Program-made: the position numbers and the translations under genes | The notes under the pieces: generated by a model | What the model saw: the letters and a program-made list of their open reading frames with translations, nothing else | What the model was told of the DNA's origin: nothing | The model's database searches: none | DNA from: Ichthyophis bannanicus | Taxonomy: Eukaryota > Chordata > Amphibia > Gymnophiona > Ichthyophiidae | DNA length: 64,000 nucleotides | Assembly (NCBI GenBank): GCA_033557465.1 | Contig: CM066033.1 | Span: 1,241,131,523 to 1,241,195,522, forward strand | Reading direction: 5' to 3' | In this document: positions 19,683 through 30,544 of the stretch, piece after piece | How positions within the stretch are numbered: the stretch's first letter is position 1 | How the letters are laid out: each line of letters opens with the position of its first letter

Positions 19683-20687
19683 TCAGTGGTGTGGGGGGTA
19701 AGCGTATAGGAGTTTGAACTCCCCCCAGTGCAGGTCAAAGGCATCTGCTGCTTCCCTCTGTTCCGACGGGTGTCGGGAGCAGAATTCCTGGCACTTGGTG
19801 TTGGAGGGGTGAGCAAAGAGGTCCAAGCGTGGGCGGCCCCATTGCTGGAATAAGGATGCTGCCACCTGTTCGTTGAGGGACCATTCGTGTGGTAGTAGTT
19901 GACGGCTCAGCTTGTCTTCTAGCTGGTTGTCTGTGCCAGGAAGGTAAACAGCTTGCAACTGACAGTCCAAGCGGAGCGTGAGGTTCCAAGTTTGTAGGGC
20001 CTCCCTGCAGAGGGATAGTGACCCCATGCCTCCTTGCTTGTTTATGTAGAACATCGCCACTTGGTTGTCGGTTTGAACCCACAGGGTTCTTCCACGTAAC
20101 CAATTTGAGAAGGCTCGGAGTCCAAGGCGGATTGCGCGGAGCTCGAGAAGGTTGATGTGCAGGCTACGCTCGGCCTCTGTCCACTTCGCTTGTATCCACA
20201 GTGGGTTGAGATGCGCTCCCCAGCCCATACGGGATGCATCCGTGGTTAGGATCATATCGTGCTGGGGCATTTGAAAGGGTTTTCCCTTGGAGAGATTCTC
20301 CTTGTGAAGCCACCAGTGGAGGGCGCTTCGTGTCTGGTTGTTGATTGCTATTCTTGCGGACATAGGTTGCCTTTTTTGGTTCCAGTTCCTTCTCAGATGC
20401 CACTGTATGGGTCTCATTCGGAGTCTGGCATGGGGAAGTACCTGTGTAGTTGCTGACATGTGGCCCAGGAGGCGAAGCAGAGTTCTGGCGGCAACCGTGT
20501 TGGCCTTGATAACGGCTGCAGCGAGAAAAATGATGGCCTCCGCTCTTGGTGCAGGCAGGAATGCTTTTGCCTGAGCCATGTGGAGGGAGGCTCTGATGAA
20601 CTCTAGGGTCTGTGTGGGGTGGAGCTGCGGCTTTTGGAGGTTGACGAGGAATCCCAGTGTTGACAGAAGCATTACTGTGTCCTTCAC
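19683..20687 (-). CDS. DIRS 1 RT C-terminus and RNase H, 334 codons open
   Basis: It carries LTTDASRMGWGAHL (first RNase H aspartate), LLELRAIRLGLRAF (glutamate) and VQTDNQVAMFYINKQGG, then PGTDNQLEDKLSRQ. This is the typical DIRS RNase H, which removes the RNA strand of the hybrid. It is separated from the RT frame at 20,706 by a frameshift or stop. A C-terminal LFAHPSN block leads towards the recombinase. Confidence 0.8.
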   Translation of the reverse strand: MKDTVMLLSTLGFLVNLQKPQLHPTQTLEFIRASLHMAQAKAFLPAPRAEAIIFLAAAVIKANTVAARTLLRLLGHMSATTQVLPHARLRMRPIQWHLRRNWNQKRQPMSARIAINNQTRSALHWWLHKENLSKGKPFQMPQHDMILTTDASRMGWGAHLNPLWIQAKWTEAERSLHINLLELRAIRLGLRAFSNWLRGRTLWVQTDNQVAMFYINKQGGMGSLSLCREALQTWNLTLRLDCQLQAVYLPGTDNQLEDKLSRQLLPHEWSLNEQVAASLFQQWGRPRLDLFAHPSNTKCQEFCSRHPSEQREAADAFDLHWGEFKLLYAYPPHH

Positions 20688-20705
20688 TGCTCTGTGTGTC
20701 TTGCA

Positions 20706-21722
20706 TCAGGAAGGGGCCGAGATGAGCCAGTCGTCGAGGTATGGGAAGATGCAAATTCCTGTTTTCCGTAGATGGGCCGCTGCCATGGCTACACATTTCG
20801 TGAAGACCGTTGGTGCCGGGGAGAGGCCGAAAGGGAGTACTCGGTACTGGTAGTGTTGGGCCCCAAAGCGGAAGCGCAGGAACTGCCTATGTGAGCAGTG
20901 GATGGGAATGTGGGTGTAGGCATCTTGGAGGTCCAGAGAGGCCAGCCAGTGTTGAGGTTGGAGTAGCGGTAGGATGGATCTGAGTGAGTACATCCTGAAG
21001 CGTTCCTTTCGGATGAATTTGTTGAGGCTCCTGAGGTCGAGGATGGGGCGGAGGCCCCTGGATTTCTTGGGTATGAGAAAATATCTTGAGTAGAACCCAC
21101 ACCCCTGCTGATTCGGGGGGACTGGCTTGATGGCCCATGCTGTCAGGAGGGCGTGGATCTCCGCTTGCATGGTAGCTGCGAGTTTGTCCGGTGTACGGTT
21201 GGAGTGGCACAAGCATTGGGTTGGGGTCACGGAGAAGCGCATCTTGTAGCCCGTATGGATGATCTGCAGGACCCATGAGTCTGTGGTGATGTTCTCCCAG
21301 GCTTCTATGAACACAGAGAGGCGCCCCCCCACCTGCGGAGTCCTGCTCGGCGGATCATCAAAAGGAGGGTGTGCTCTTCCCCGAAGACGATGAAGTTTGT
21401 TTTTGCTGTCTGAGGTCCTTCTGTCACGGTTTTTGATGATAGGACTGATACTGGTACTGCTGCTGCTTGTTGCGCTGTGGTTGCCATTTCTGATAGGGCT
21501 GGTAGCATCTGGACGATGTGTAAGGCCTGCGTTGGTATGCACTTGCCTGCTCCATGAGTTGGGGTTGCATTCCATGCCCTCGGAAGCCAAGGTTTTGAGG
21601 GTGGAGCAGCGGACTTTCATCTCATCCACCGTTTCTTTGACTTTAACCCCGAAGAGGTTGTCGCCAGCACATGGCGCATCTTCCAGTCTCTCATGCGTGT
21701 CCTCTCGGAGGCTCGTAGCCAT
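20706..21722 (-). CDS. DIRS 1 reverse transcriptase, 338 codons open
   Basis: RT motifs run in order: FYSRYFLIPKKSRGLRPILD, LDLQDAYTHIPI, YRVLPFGLSPAPTVFTK and FPYLDDWLIS, with YLDD as the catalytic box. The preceding 150 or so residues are the linker with Gag and have no recognised domain. The frame is open, but its link to RNase H (20,687) is broken. Confidence 0.85.
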   Translation of the reverse strand: MATSLREDTHERLEDAPCAGDNLFGVKVKETVDEMKVRCSTLKTLASEGMECNPNSWSRQVHTNAGLTHRPDATSPIRNGNHSATSSSSTSISPIIKNRDRRTSDSKNKLHRLRGRAHPPFDDPPSRTPQVGGRLSVFIEAWENITTDSWVLQIIHTGYKMRFSVTPTQCLCHSNRTPDKLAATMQAEIHALLTAWAIKPVPPNQQGCGFYSRYFLIPKKSRGLRPILDLRSLNKFIRKERFRMYSLRSILPLLQPQHWLASLDLQDAYTHIPIHCSHRQFLRFRFGAQHYQYRVLPFGLSPAPTVFTKCVAMAAAHLRKTGICIFPYLDDWLISAPS

Positions 21723-22027
21723 GCCCAGCGCATGGAGGCAATTCCGTTTGTGGCGGTCCTAGCCGCCGAGTCGAAGGAGTCGAAGGTAGCACGGATGAGG
21801 TGCTTACCGCATTCTTTCAGGTCATTCAGGATAGGCAGGAAGGGGGCCTGCATTTCTGCGTTGAGTCCTTCAATTGTCTCCTTGAGGGTATCCAATATTG
21901 TGTCGAGGTACAATACCTGTTGGAAGGAGTGTGATGCAATTTTCACACTCAGCATGGCTGATTGGTAAGTCTTTTTACCAGAGTCGTCCATCAGTTTATA
22001 GTCTTTGCCCAGGGGGGGGGGGGGCAT
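21617..22027 (-). pseudogene. DIRS 1 Gag C-terminal part downstream of the MITE
   Basis: This 136-codon frame (KDYKLMDDSGKKTYQSAML...) reads as an alpha-helical Gag segment. It overlaps the start of the RT frame. Just upstream the MITE (22,056-22,696) separates it from the rest of Gag. A poly-G run at 22,011-22,023 lies at its beginning. Confidence 0.55.
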
Positions 22028-22055
22028 TGTAGTGCGTACGTGAGCTTTTGCTGTA

Positions 22056-22696
22056 CAGTCAAACCTCGGTTTTCATGATTAATCCGTTCGAAAAAGTCTG
22101 ACTAAAACCGAAACGTATGAAAACTGAAGCAATATTTCCCATAAGAAATAATGTAAATCCAATTAATCCGTTCCAGACACCCAAAAATATTCACAAAAAA
22201 TACATTTTATAGAGAATAACTATATTTTTACATACAGAAAACAATGAGAAATAAATATAAATGACTAATGAAATGGATAAATGAACATTTAACATCACTG
22301 AAAGCAAGCTAAGTACAGTACTGTACAGTACAGTATGTTAACATCTGGCCTTAGCCACCCCTGACAAGCTGCTGTGCCCAGCTCTCTTCGGAATCACATT
22401 GAATTCAGTCCATTAAAATACCTTTACATTATCTGCTCAATGCTTCAGAATGGCAGAAAATCTTAATGATATAGCTTCAGACGTACCCTGCAAGAGAAAG
22501 AACTGCCTCCCACATTCATGCAACATCTCCTGCTTACGTTGACAGCTTTTCTTCCCTGCTACCGGGACAAAATCTCAGTCAAAAGACATTGAAAACCGAA
22601 GCAATGCATGAAAACCGGGACAAAATCTCAGTCAGAAAAGACGTTGAAAACCGAAGCGTATGAAAACCGGGGCAAATGAAAACCGAGGTTTGACTG
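22056..22696. mobile_element. pogo/Tigger-like MITE in DIRS 1, TA target duplication
   Basis: This 641-bp A/T-rich element starts CAGTCAAACCTCGG and ends with the exact complement, between TA dinucleotides (22,054-22,055 and 22,697-22,698). It has sub-terminal repeats of GAAAACCG and ACAAAATCTCAGTC and no coding frame. The ends fit Tc1/mariner elements of the pogo/Tigger kind. Confidence 0.9.
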
Positions 22697-23277
22697 TACT
22701 TCAATGTTGACTCCACCACGATGGATTGGTGGGGAAGTTGTGGCTTGTCGAAGCCTGGCGCCGGGGTAACTTGGAATTTAGCCTCAAGTCTCCGCGAGGT
22801 AGCTGCACTGGAAGCTGGGGTTTGCCACAGCTTGGTGAGGTTTTCCATTAGCAGGTGATGGACCGGGATGGAGACGATGGACCTGGGGGTGTTGAGGAAC
22901 TTGAGAAGGCCGAGGACTTCATTCCTATGGTCCGGTGTATCCATGGACAAAAGAGCCAGGCGAGTGGATATCTTTTGTAGGAACTTAGGGTAGGTGAGGT
23001 CCTCCGGTGGAGACGGCGGGAGGGGTGGCGGTGCTGGAGTTGGTGAGGGCGAGCGGGAGCGCCCTTCGCTGCAAGAGCGGTGTGAGCGGCTGGAGTGGGA
23101 CAGCCCTGCTGCGTGCTCCTCATCGCTGTCCGTGAGTGGCTCTGGGGAAAAGTGTGGATGCCTAGGTGATCCGGGCGGAGAAGGTGTCTGGGGGGTTTAT
23201 ATCCAGCAAGGTTGATCTTGGGGACGTGGTGCGCGAGTGTCTGGAGGGATCCGGAGAGTGTAAGGCAAGTTGGGAAG
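22579..23277 (-). pseudogene. DIRS 1 Gag middle part
   Basis: Two frames (about 22,848-23,277 and 22,699-22,950) continue the Gag towards KLWQTPASSAATSRRLEAKF and FDKPQLPHQSIVVEST, which is cut by the MITE. The similar block LPIHEILHNLMLRMWETPS occurs in DIRS 2, which supports the assignment. Confidence 0.6.
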
Positions 23278-23437
23278 TTACATTGGGTTCGTGCTGTGCA
23301 ATGAGCTTGGACAGCAGTTTGATGATTTCTTCTTGGGTGTCCTGAGGTTGCTGCCTGTCTTTGGTACCATGCAGAATGCCTTTTTCCTTTTTGTTGGCTG
23401 TAACTGATTGTCCATGGTAAGCTGTTGCTGCTCTGGA

Positions 23438-24295
23438 TCATGATCTGTGCGAGGAGCGAGATCTGCTGCATTTTCTGCCTCTGCCCTGGTTGCCGGATGA
23501 GGCTCTGCTGCTGCTGCTGTGATGCCATTTCCCCCTGCTGCAGCTGTGTTGCTGCCTCTTCCCATGTCTGTCCTGGCTGTCTTCGGCGAGGTGCTCCGTG
23601 GCGCGGTGGCTGCTGCCGTTCTGAGAGGGGCTGGCACGGGGAGGAGTCCTGCTGGTGTGAGGATGAGTCCTGTAAGCTCGGGGAGGAGTCCTGCTGGAGT
23701 GGAGAAATGGAGATCCTTCGTCGGCACGGATGTGACATCTTTTGAAGTCATCGTTGGGGGGAGCTTCCCTGTGCTTGCTCTTTCCAGCGTGGGAAGGCAG
23801 CCGGGCAGGAGACCGGTGGTCGGAGGGGTTCCTGGACTTTGCAGCTGTGGATGTTTTGCCCGGGGAAGCAATGTAAGGGCGAATAGCTGCGGGTACCTCC
23901 GGGGGGTGCTTGAGGGCCACCGAGGGAGGTATGGAGGAGGGGGAGGGAGTTCCAGAGGCTGCCAAGATGGCGGCATCCACATTGCTCACCTCATGGTTGC
24001 TGGGTGCTGTTTTCTTCCCGTTGTTCTCTTTTTCTGCTGGCTTGACCTTTTTTGATTTTGGGACCTTGTTTTCAGCGCCTTCCGAAGATGAGAGGAACTC
24101 CTGGAGATTGTAGTTCCATGCTTTTCTTGCTCTGGGGGACATGCGGGCACAGTGTGGGCAGTCCTTTACATGGTGAGCTTCCCCCAGGCATCGAATGCAG
24201 CGATCGTGGGTGTCCTCAGAGTTCATCTTCCTGCTGCACTTGGTGCATTTCTTAAATCCAGGTTTGTGGTTCTTTTTGTATTTTATTTTTCCCAT
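23438..24295 (-). CDS. DIRS 1 Gag N-terminal part with zinc-knuckle-like cysteines, 285 codons open
   Basis: I chose the start at 24,295 (MGKIKYKKN), before the motif KKCTKCSRKM...CIRCLGEAHHVKDCPHC, a cysteine/histidine nucleic-acid-binding pattern also seen in DIRS 2 (KKCTKCGG...CLKCLG). A long Ser/Arg/Pro-rich low-complexity tail follows. The frame stops at 23,438 and the next Gag block is in another frame. Gag would package the RNA. Confidence 0.7.
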   Translation of the reverse strand: MGKIKYKKNHKPGFKKCTKCSRKMNSEDTHDRCIRCLGEAHHVKDCPHCARMSPRARKAWNYNLQEFLSSSEGAENKVPKSKKVKPAEKENNGKKTAPSNHEVSNVDAAILAASGTPSPSSIPPSVALKHPPEVPAAIRPYIASPGKTSTAAKSRNPSDHRSPARLPSHAGKSKHREAPPNDDFKRCHIRADEGSPFLHSSRTPPRAYRTHPHTSRTPPRASPSQNGSSHRATEHLAEDSQDRHGKRQQHSCSRGKWHHSSSSRASSGNQGRGRKCSRSRSSHRS

Positions 24296-24369
24296 TGTAG
24301 TAAGTAGTATTAGGAGAGCTGTAGATGCCATCCTGTAGGTAGGGCGGATGAAGAAAAAAATCTGAGCCA

Positions 24370-24511
24370 GGTAGGAGCAGGCCCAGAGGTGGGGACACAG
24401 GAGCATGCTCAGAAAGGCTTTGCCTTTCTGAGCTATTGGAGAGCACTCCGTCCTCAGCACCATTGGATGACATCACCAGGTGTGGCTGAGGCATCCTGCT
24501 AGTCCAGGGAG
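24370..24511 (-). repeat. Inverted terminal repeat of DIRS 1, right
   Basis: This is the complement of the inner part of 17,793-17,960, but it has its own outer end (TAGTCCAGGGAG), which pairs with 18,121-18,140 of the internal region. Confidence 0.85.
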
Positions 24512-25072
24512 AATGCCTCTGTATAAGTCTTTGGTACGACCCCATTTGGAGTATAGTGTGCAGTTCTGGAGACCGCACCTTCAAAAGGATGTGAACAGGA
24601 TGGAGTCGGTGAAGAGGGTGGCTACTAAAATGATTAGTGGTCTTCATTATAAAGCATATGAGGACTGACTTAAGAATTTTAATATGTACACCTTAGAGGA
24701 AAGGCGGGATAGAGGTGATATGATTGAGATGTTTAAATACCTCTGTGGCATAAATGTTCAGGGGGAGAGCCTCTTTCAATTGAAAGCAAATACTGCTACA
24801 AGGGGACATGGGATGAGGGTGAAGGGAGATAGATTCAGGAGTGATATGCGGAAATATTTCTTTACGGAAAGAGTAGTGGATCCATGGAATAATCTCCCAG
24901 TGGAGGTGGTAGAGATGAGGACAGTAACTGAATTCAAAAAAGCATGGGACAAACACAGAGGATCTCTAAAGGTAAAAAGAGGACTGTTGTAGTTGTTGAT
25001 ATGGAAGGACAGATTAGATAGGCCATGTGGTCTTTTTCTGTCGTCATATTTTTCTGTTTCTATGTTTCTCTG
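24512..25072 (+). pseudogene. CR1 subfamily A copy 1, 3' end
   Basis: It continues the RT C-terminus from 17,792: MPLYKSLVRPHLEYSVQFW, then after a stop at 24,666 MYTLEERRDRGDMIEMFKYL up to 24,992. The 3' end reads TTTTTCTGTTTCTATG, the usual CR1-type end without poly(A). Confidence 0.85.
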
Positions 25073-25194
25073 GCAACAGTTACTTCCAAGGTCCACAAGG
25101 GAGTTCCACCCCTTGCACAAGCAAAAATGAAACAGAAGGGAGCAAGGAGTAAAAAACAAGAGGCCTTTATTATAAAAAACACCCCAACATGGCC

Positions 25195-25235
25195 GTGTTT
25201 TGGCACAGCTGCCTTCCTCAGGGGGGTCCTCAAAA
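25195..25235 (-). ncRNA. Hammerhead-like motif in the PLE end
   Basis: On the minus strand CTGAGGA is followed by stem GGCA-GCTG-TGCC, then AAAAC and ACGGCC. This matches the hammerhead order CUGANGA, stem II, GAAAC with one change in the second box. It is probably inactive here. Confidence 0.4.
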
Positions 25236-25847
25236 GAACAAACATAGACATCAATAAAACAAAACAATATGATAAATAGATTAAAAACAATGAGATACAC
25301 CACTAAAAATGCTTGTTGGACCATGCTTAAAAATATACAAACAGAATATAAACATAAAATTCATGTATCCCAATAAAATAAAAAGTGGATAGAATAAAAA
25401 GTATGGACAGAATAAATATACAGGAGATGATGATATTTTAAATAACATAAAAAGATAACTAAACGCACATTAAGAGACATAAAAAAGAGAATGCCATATT
25501 AGAAATAAAACACAACACATGCTAAATGAGGATAAGATAATATCAAAAGAACAAATTACTAGAGAAAAGGACGGGGGGGGGGGGAGAAACTTCTTTGATC
25601 TATAAAGGAACTCTGTCTGGTGGGGAACTCAGTCCTCAAACACTTATGTAGTAGATAATTTGATCTATAAAGGGACTCCGCAAAGGTGGGAACTAAATCC
25701 ACAAGCACAAGCTTTTAGCTCTCTTTTTATATTATTTAAAATACCACCATCCTTGCATATTTATTCTGTCTGTACATCTATTTTTTATTTTATTGGGATA
25801 CATGAATTTTATGTTTATATTCATACAAAGATTCAACTTGTCCAGGC

Positions 25848-26296
25848 CATAGTATTTTCAATTATGTAATATGAATGTGAAAGCTGCATAGTGAAAAAGA
25901 TAGATAGGAAGAAAATGTATGCCTTTGAATTATGGTGCTGGCAACGAATACTGTGTATATCGTGGACCACCAGAAGAACAAACAGCCAAAATTAGAGAAG
26001 ATCAAACCTAAGCTTTCCTTACAAGCTCAGATGACAAGACTTTGACTTTCATATTTTGGACACATCATGCGAAGAGAGAGAACATTGGAGAAAGACATAA
26101 TGCTTTGCAAGGTAAAAGATCACCGTAAAAGAGGAAAGCCGACAATGAGATGAATCGATACAATAACAGCAGCTATGGATACCGCTCTATTGACAATGAG
26201 CCATTTGGTTGAAGACTGAATGAAATTTAAGTCAGCTATCCAGAGGATCACCAGGAGTCGACACCGACTCAATGGCACTTAACAACAACAACAACA
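25848..26296 (+). mobile_element. RTE-clade LINE 3' fragment 2
   Basis: It starts near GTCCAGGCCATAGTATTTTC and decodes in pieces as the end of RTE ORF2 (TTTGAATTATGGTGCTGG, AGAGGAAAGCCGACAATGAG). The end is GGCACTT(AAC)n. It is longer than the copy at 15,148 and similar to it. It splits the right arm of the PLE inverted repeat. Confidence 0.75.
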
Positions 26297-26419
26297 ACAA
26301 CAAAAACATTCTGTCGGTATATTTTTAAGCATTTTTAGTGAAATATCTCATTGTTGTTAATCTATTTATCATATTGTTTTGTTTTATTGATGATTATGTT
26401 TGTCCTTTTGAGGTAACCT

Positions 26420-27467
26420 GAGTAATGGCCCTTCATGAATTGGGCTATCAGACAGTAACATACTAAGGGCAGGGCTGTGGGTGTGGCCCATCCCATGTGC
26501 CAGCCAGGAGGGGGGTGCCACTTCCAGGCCCTCTTGGAGGAAGCAACCGCGGCAAGCATACCTTTTCTGGCTACTATGCTGCATCTTCTTCAGGTCTGGT
26601 GGCTGTTCCCTCCGAGGGAAGTCTCGCAGTGCAGCTGTTCTCGAGAGACTTCTACGGGAGTGAATAGCTGCCAGGCCTGGAGAGGAGGCAGTGCAGAAAG
26701 CCAGAAAAGGTATGCTTGCTACGTGCACCTCCTTCATGGCAGCCTAGTTGGGGGGGGGGGGGGAGCATCATTGCAGGGAGGCATCATCCGGGGTGGGGGT
26801 TGGGCATCCATTCTGGGCACCCATTATTGTTGAAACGCCTCTGCTGTCGAGTCATAACTGCACTATCCACTCTTCATCCTCATTGCCCCTTTATTTACCC
26901 TGCTGTGCTGAGTCACTGTCCACCACTCGGCATTGGATTTTGGGGTAACTATCCATTTAAATTTAGAAACAGCGTCTGTGCTGTTCCTTTTTCAAGTCAC
27001 CCCAGCTCTGCCCTGGCTGCTATTGACATCTCCACAACAATTTTTTAACTTCATTTTTAAAATTAGGTGTGGCCCCTTTATAAGATCATAGCTGGTTTGT
27101 GCACAGCTTTTCTGGGTTTCATCACAAGTGCAACCTTGCCACAGCCTTTTTCTCAAACCCCTGAGCTTGTCTAATGCCACAATCATGGCTGTCAGAATGA
27201 TCACTCACGGCCTCTCCCCTGCTACCCATGATGGCCTCCATCAGAGCCACAGTGCTAATTTTATTATTTTTTGGTGTGCAGCCTAATGCCAACTGAAATC
27301 TTCAGCTCCAGTACAGTGTAGATGATGTAAACCGCAGCCTGCCAGCTTTCTGCGCTGGCCCTGCTCTCCACAAACTTGGCTGCAGCCATTCTAGGTAATT
27401 TGTTTCCCTTCACTCTGTCACATTAGACACCAGCATTTCCAAAGAGTTGGCCATTGCACTAAGCTGC
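26420..27467. other. Unassigned stretch, no gene seen
   Basis: It contains a 14-base G run at about 26,750-26,763 and several short overlapping frames (26,384-26,737, 26,477-26,833, 26,992-27,204), none with a recognisable motif. It may be an old unrecognised repeat. Confidence 0.5.
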
Positions 27468-27615
27468 TTAAAAGAACATATGAGCTGCCATAGTGAGTCA
27501 GACCAAAGGTCCATCATGCCCAGTATCCTATTTCCAACAGTGGCCAGTGTGATCACAGGTACCTGGCAGGATCCCAAAAAGCAGATAGATTCCATATTGC
27601 TTACACCCAGGGATA
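27468..27615 (-). mobile_element. CR1 subfamily B 3' end fragment
   Basis: On the minus strand it reads TTGGAAATAGGATACTGGGC then GACCTTTGGTCTGAC, matching the 3' end of the subfamily B copies at 53,510 and 60,530. Only the end is kept. Confidence 0.75.
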
Positions 27616-28034
27616 ACCAGCTGCATTTGCCGAAAAATCACTTCCAGATGATGTGATATGGGAACCAAAGAAGTGTTGAAGTTATTGCAATATTTTCTTC
27701 TACACCATCACCCTCTGTGCACAAATATTTGGTTCAGGCAAGCTGCTTACTCAGGACCAGATTCAGGAAATTCATTTTGGACAAGCTCTTCATTTCAGAC
27801 CAGGCAAAGGAAGGCAGATTAAGACAAAACCCTTACCAGGAATGGGCACAGAAAAGCCTTTCTGAAATGCATATAAAGCATTAATGATTCACTGGGGAGG
27901 CACCAGAAAGAGGGCTTTATCATATAGTGGATTCGGTGGAGGTAGAAGAGGGAGTTGTCACCTCCTGTGGGAGCATTAAACTGATGATCTCATTCATGGT
28001 CTCTGTCAGCTGTCAGAGAAGATAATTTTATAAG
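27616..28034. other. Unassigned stretch, no gene seen
   Basis: There is no long frame, clear repeat end or RNA motif here. Confidence 0.5.
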
Positions 28035-29250
28035 TAACATAGAAATATAGAAATATGACGACAGAAAAAGACCACATGGCCGATCTAGTCTGTTCTTCCA
28101 TATCAACAACTAAAACAGTCCCCTTTTTACCTTTAGAGATCCTCCGTGTTTGTCCCATGCTTTTTTGAATTCAGTTACTGTCCTCATCTCTACCACCTCC
28201 ACTGGGAGACTATTCCACGGATCCACCACTCTTTCAGTAAAGAAATATTTCCGCATATCACTCCTGAATCTATCTCCCTTCACCCTCATCCCATGTCCCC
28301 TCGTAGCAGAACTTGCTTTCAATTGAAAGAGGCTCTCTCCCTGAACATGTATGCCACGGAGGTATTTAAACATCTCAATCATATCACCTCTATCCCGCCT
28401 TTCCTCTAAGGTGTACATATTAAGATCTTTCAGTCTGTCCTCATATGCTTTATAATGAAGACCACTAATCATTTTGGTAGCCACCCTCTGCACCGACTCC
28501 ATCCTGTTCACATCCTTTTGAAGGTGCGGTCTCCAGAACTGCACACTATACTCCAAATGAGGTCTCACTAAAGACTTATATGGAGGCATTATCACCTCCT
28601 TTTTTCTGCTACCCATTCCTCTCTGTATGCCCCCAAGCATCCTTCTAGCTTTTGCCGTTGCCTTTTCTACCTGTTTAGCTACTTTAAGATCATCAGACAC
28701 AACCATGCCTAGGTCCCGCTCTTCTTTAGTGGACAAAAGTACTTCACCCTCTATACTATATTGCTCCCTTGGATTGCTGCAGCCCAAATGCATGACTTTA
28801 CATTTTTTAACATTAAATCCCAGCTGCCAGATTCTAGACCATTCTTCAAGCTTAGCTAGATCCCTCCCCATGTTATCTACACCTTCCTGGGTGTCTACTC
28901 TATTGCAGATTTTGGTATCATCCGCAAAGAGGCAAACCTTACCCGACAGCCCTTCCGCTATATCACTAACAAAGATGTTAAAAAGAATCGGACCCAGGAC
29001 AGATCCCTGGGGCACACCACTGGTAACATCCTTCTTCTCAGAGTGAGCTCCATTTACCTGTACTCTTTGTTGCCTCCCACCCAACCAATTTCTAACCCAA
29101 ACAGTCACTTTAGGGTCCATCCCTAGGGTGCTCAGTTTGTTTATAAGTCACCTGTGAGGAACAGTGTCAAAGGCTTTACTGAAATCTAAATATACCACAT
29201 CTAGGGCTCGTCCTCGGTCCAACTCCCTGGTCACCCAGTCAAAGTCTACA
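28035..29250 (-). pseudogene. CR1 subfamily A copy 2, RT C-terminal half
   Basis: This is a reverse-oriented, 5'-truncated copy. A 336-codon frame (28,110-29,120) runs from WVRNWLGGRQQRVQVNG through [20 protein letters not shown] and FADDTKICNR to the end FKKAWDKHGGSLKVKRGLF, without a stop. Upstream of 29,120 further RT sequence (LDFSKAFDTVP region) is broken by a stop or frameshift. The frame matches copy 1 closely but keeps the parts lost there. Confidence 0.85.
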
Positions 29251-30127
29251 TGAGCATGTAGAACAGCGTTTTACATGCTAAAGTAGGTCCTTATAAACTA
29301 CCATAAAAAAAAGAGAGACATTATATAAACACTCTAAAGATCCTCTCAGACTGTCATTACATAAATTAAATCAAGCACTTATGAAAAATAATAATAAGAG
29401 ATGAAGGACCTCAGTTGGGGTGTCCCTGTCAAATTTCCGCAATTGTGCATAGACTATGGGCACTAACTACCCCACCAGTCTCATTCATCGGTTCTTATCT
29501 CAATAACTATCCTGTTCCAAATATTTTTTTCTCATTATGAAAAATCTATCCTTAATGTTTCATTGTTTCAACCTAAATCACATTGGATGCCACCGGGTCC
29601 TTTAGATCTCCATTAGCCACATGCTAAGATTTGGTGCTTAAAGATCATGTTTGTTTGGAACAGGATATGGCACACAAACATCATTATAGTAATAACACCT
29701 CATCTGACAAGAAGGCATCGATTGAACTTTCTTTTCATCCTCAACTAGTTATTAAACGCAATATTTGACCAAAATTACTAAACAATTGAATGACCGGCAA
29801 TTTTACAGCAAGCTGGACCAAGATCCTACACTGGCTTTACAGGGTGAAAGGTTTTCTTTGACATAGGAGGCTCCATTGAATGGCACTATCACTGCACAAG
29901 AATACTGCTTTTTGCGTGTTAAAAGTCCTTGTGTATCAATTTTTTATATGGTACCTAAGGTTCATAAAACATTAGACTCTCCTCCGGGTCGACTAATTGT
30001 GTCTATCAAAGCATCTTTATTTGAACCTTTATCAACATTTTTTTTGGATTATTTCCTGCAACCATGTGTGATTAAAGTTCGATCTTATGTGAAGGATACT
30101 TCAGATTTTTTGACAAAAATTGGATTC
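29251..30127 (+). pseudogene. Penelope-like element 2, 5' part
   Basis: This decayed PLE RT region has FYMVPKVHKTLDSPPGRLIVS (about 29,937-30,000), typical of the PLE RT start, then FLDYFLQPCVIKVRSYVKDTSDFL. Only one frame (29,876-30,127) is open for long. It is interrupted by TTA element copy 2 and continues at 34,013. The upstream limit is uncertain because the 29,260-29,860 region is heavily mutated. Confidence 0.7.
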
Positions 30128-30544
30128 TTAGGGGCATGTTTACTAAAGTCCGCAAATCTGCGCGCCGCAAAATAGCGCACGGCAACGCGGCATTTAAACG
30201 CGCAGAAACGCGTTTAAACGCCCCGCACACGTGCGTGTCACCCCCGCACAGGTACGCGGCACACTAACGGGCCCCGTACAAGTGCGGGCCCGCAAATGTC
30301 CGATAGAGGCGTGGAACTGCTAAAAGAGGGCGGAGGAAGGCTCCGGAGGGGCGGAGGGACGGGGTCAATGGGTGGAGAGTGGGAGGGGAGAGGCTCCCCG
30401 CACAGTATCGGGCCCGAATTTCCATGTAAAAATTAGCGCGAGTGAAACCCTCGCGGTAGAGGGCATTTAAAGGGAAGAGAAACCATTTCCGTCAGCAATG
30501 TACAGGAACACCGGGGAAACCTAACAAACGTGAGCAGTGTGATA

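Larger units (their letters stand above)
17793..24511 (-). mobile_element. DIRS-type tyrosine-recombinase retrotransposon 1
   Basis: This 6.7-kb reverse-oriented element is inserted in CR1 without a target duplication, as expected for DIRS. It has inverted terminal repeats (about 17,793-17,960 and 24,370-24,511) and an internal complementary region (18,061-18,163). From its 5' end on the minus strand it encodes Gag, RT, RNase H and a tyrosine recombinase. A 641-bp MITE interrupts the region between Gag and RT. Several frameshifts separate the domains. CR1 reads on across the element with at most two shared bases. Confidence 0.9.
25075..26420 (-). mobile_element. PLE terminal sequence arranged as an inverted repeat
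   Basis: The minus strand near 25,190-25,240 reads CCTGAGGAAGGCAGC...GCCAAAACACGGCC, typical of PLE ends. Two nested inverted pairs fold this block: 25,232-25,350 with 26,300-26,415 (AACAAACATAGACATCAATAA against its complement), and 25,345-25,430 with 25,740-25,830 (TGTATCCCAATAAAATA). PLEs commonly leave inverted terminal copies. A second RTE fragment sits in the right arm. No PLE coding frame is present here. Confidence 0.6.

Noticed and set aside
17793..24511. LTR retrovirus or endogenous retrovirus
   Set aside because: Ends are inverted, not direct, repeats. There is no protease or DDE integrase; a tyrosine recombinase and an internal complementary region are present.
26992..27204. Small host gene on the minus strand (70 codons)
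   Set aside because: No motif, no splice or promoter context, and within an unassigned repeat-like region.
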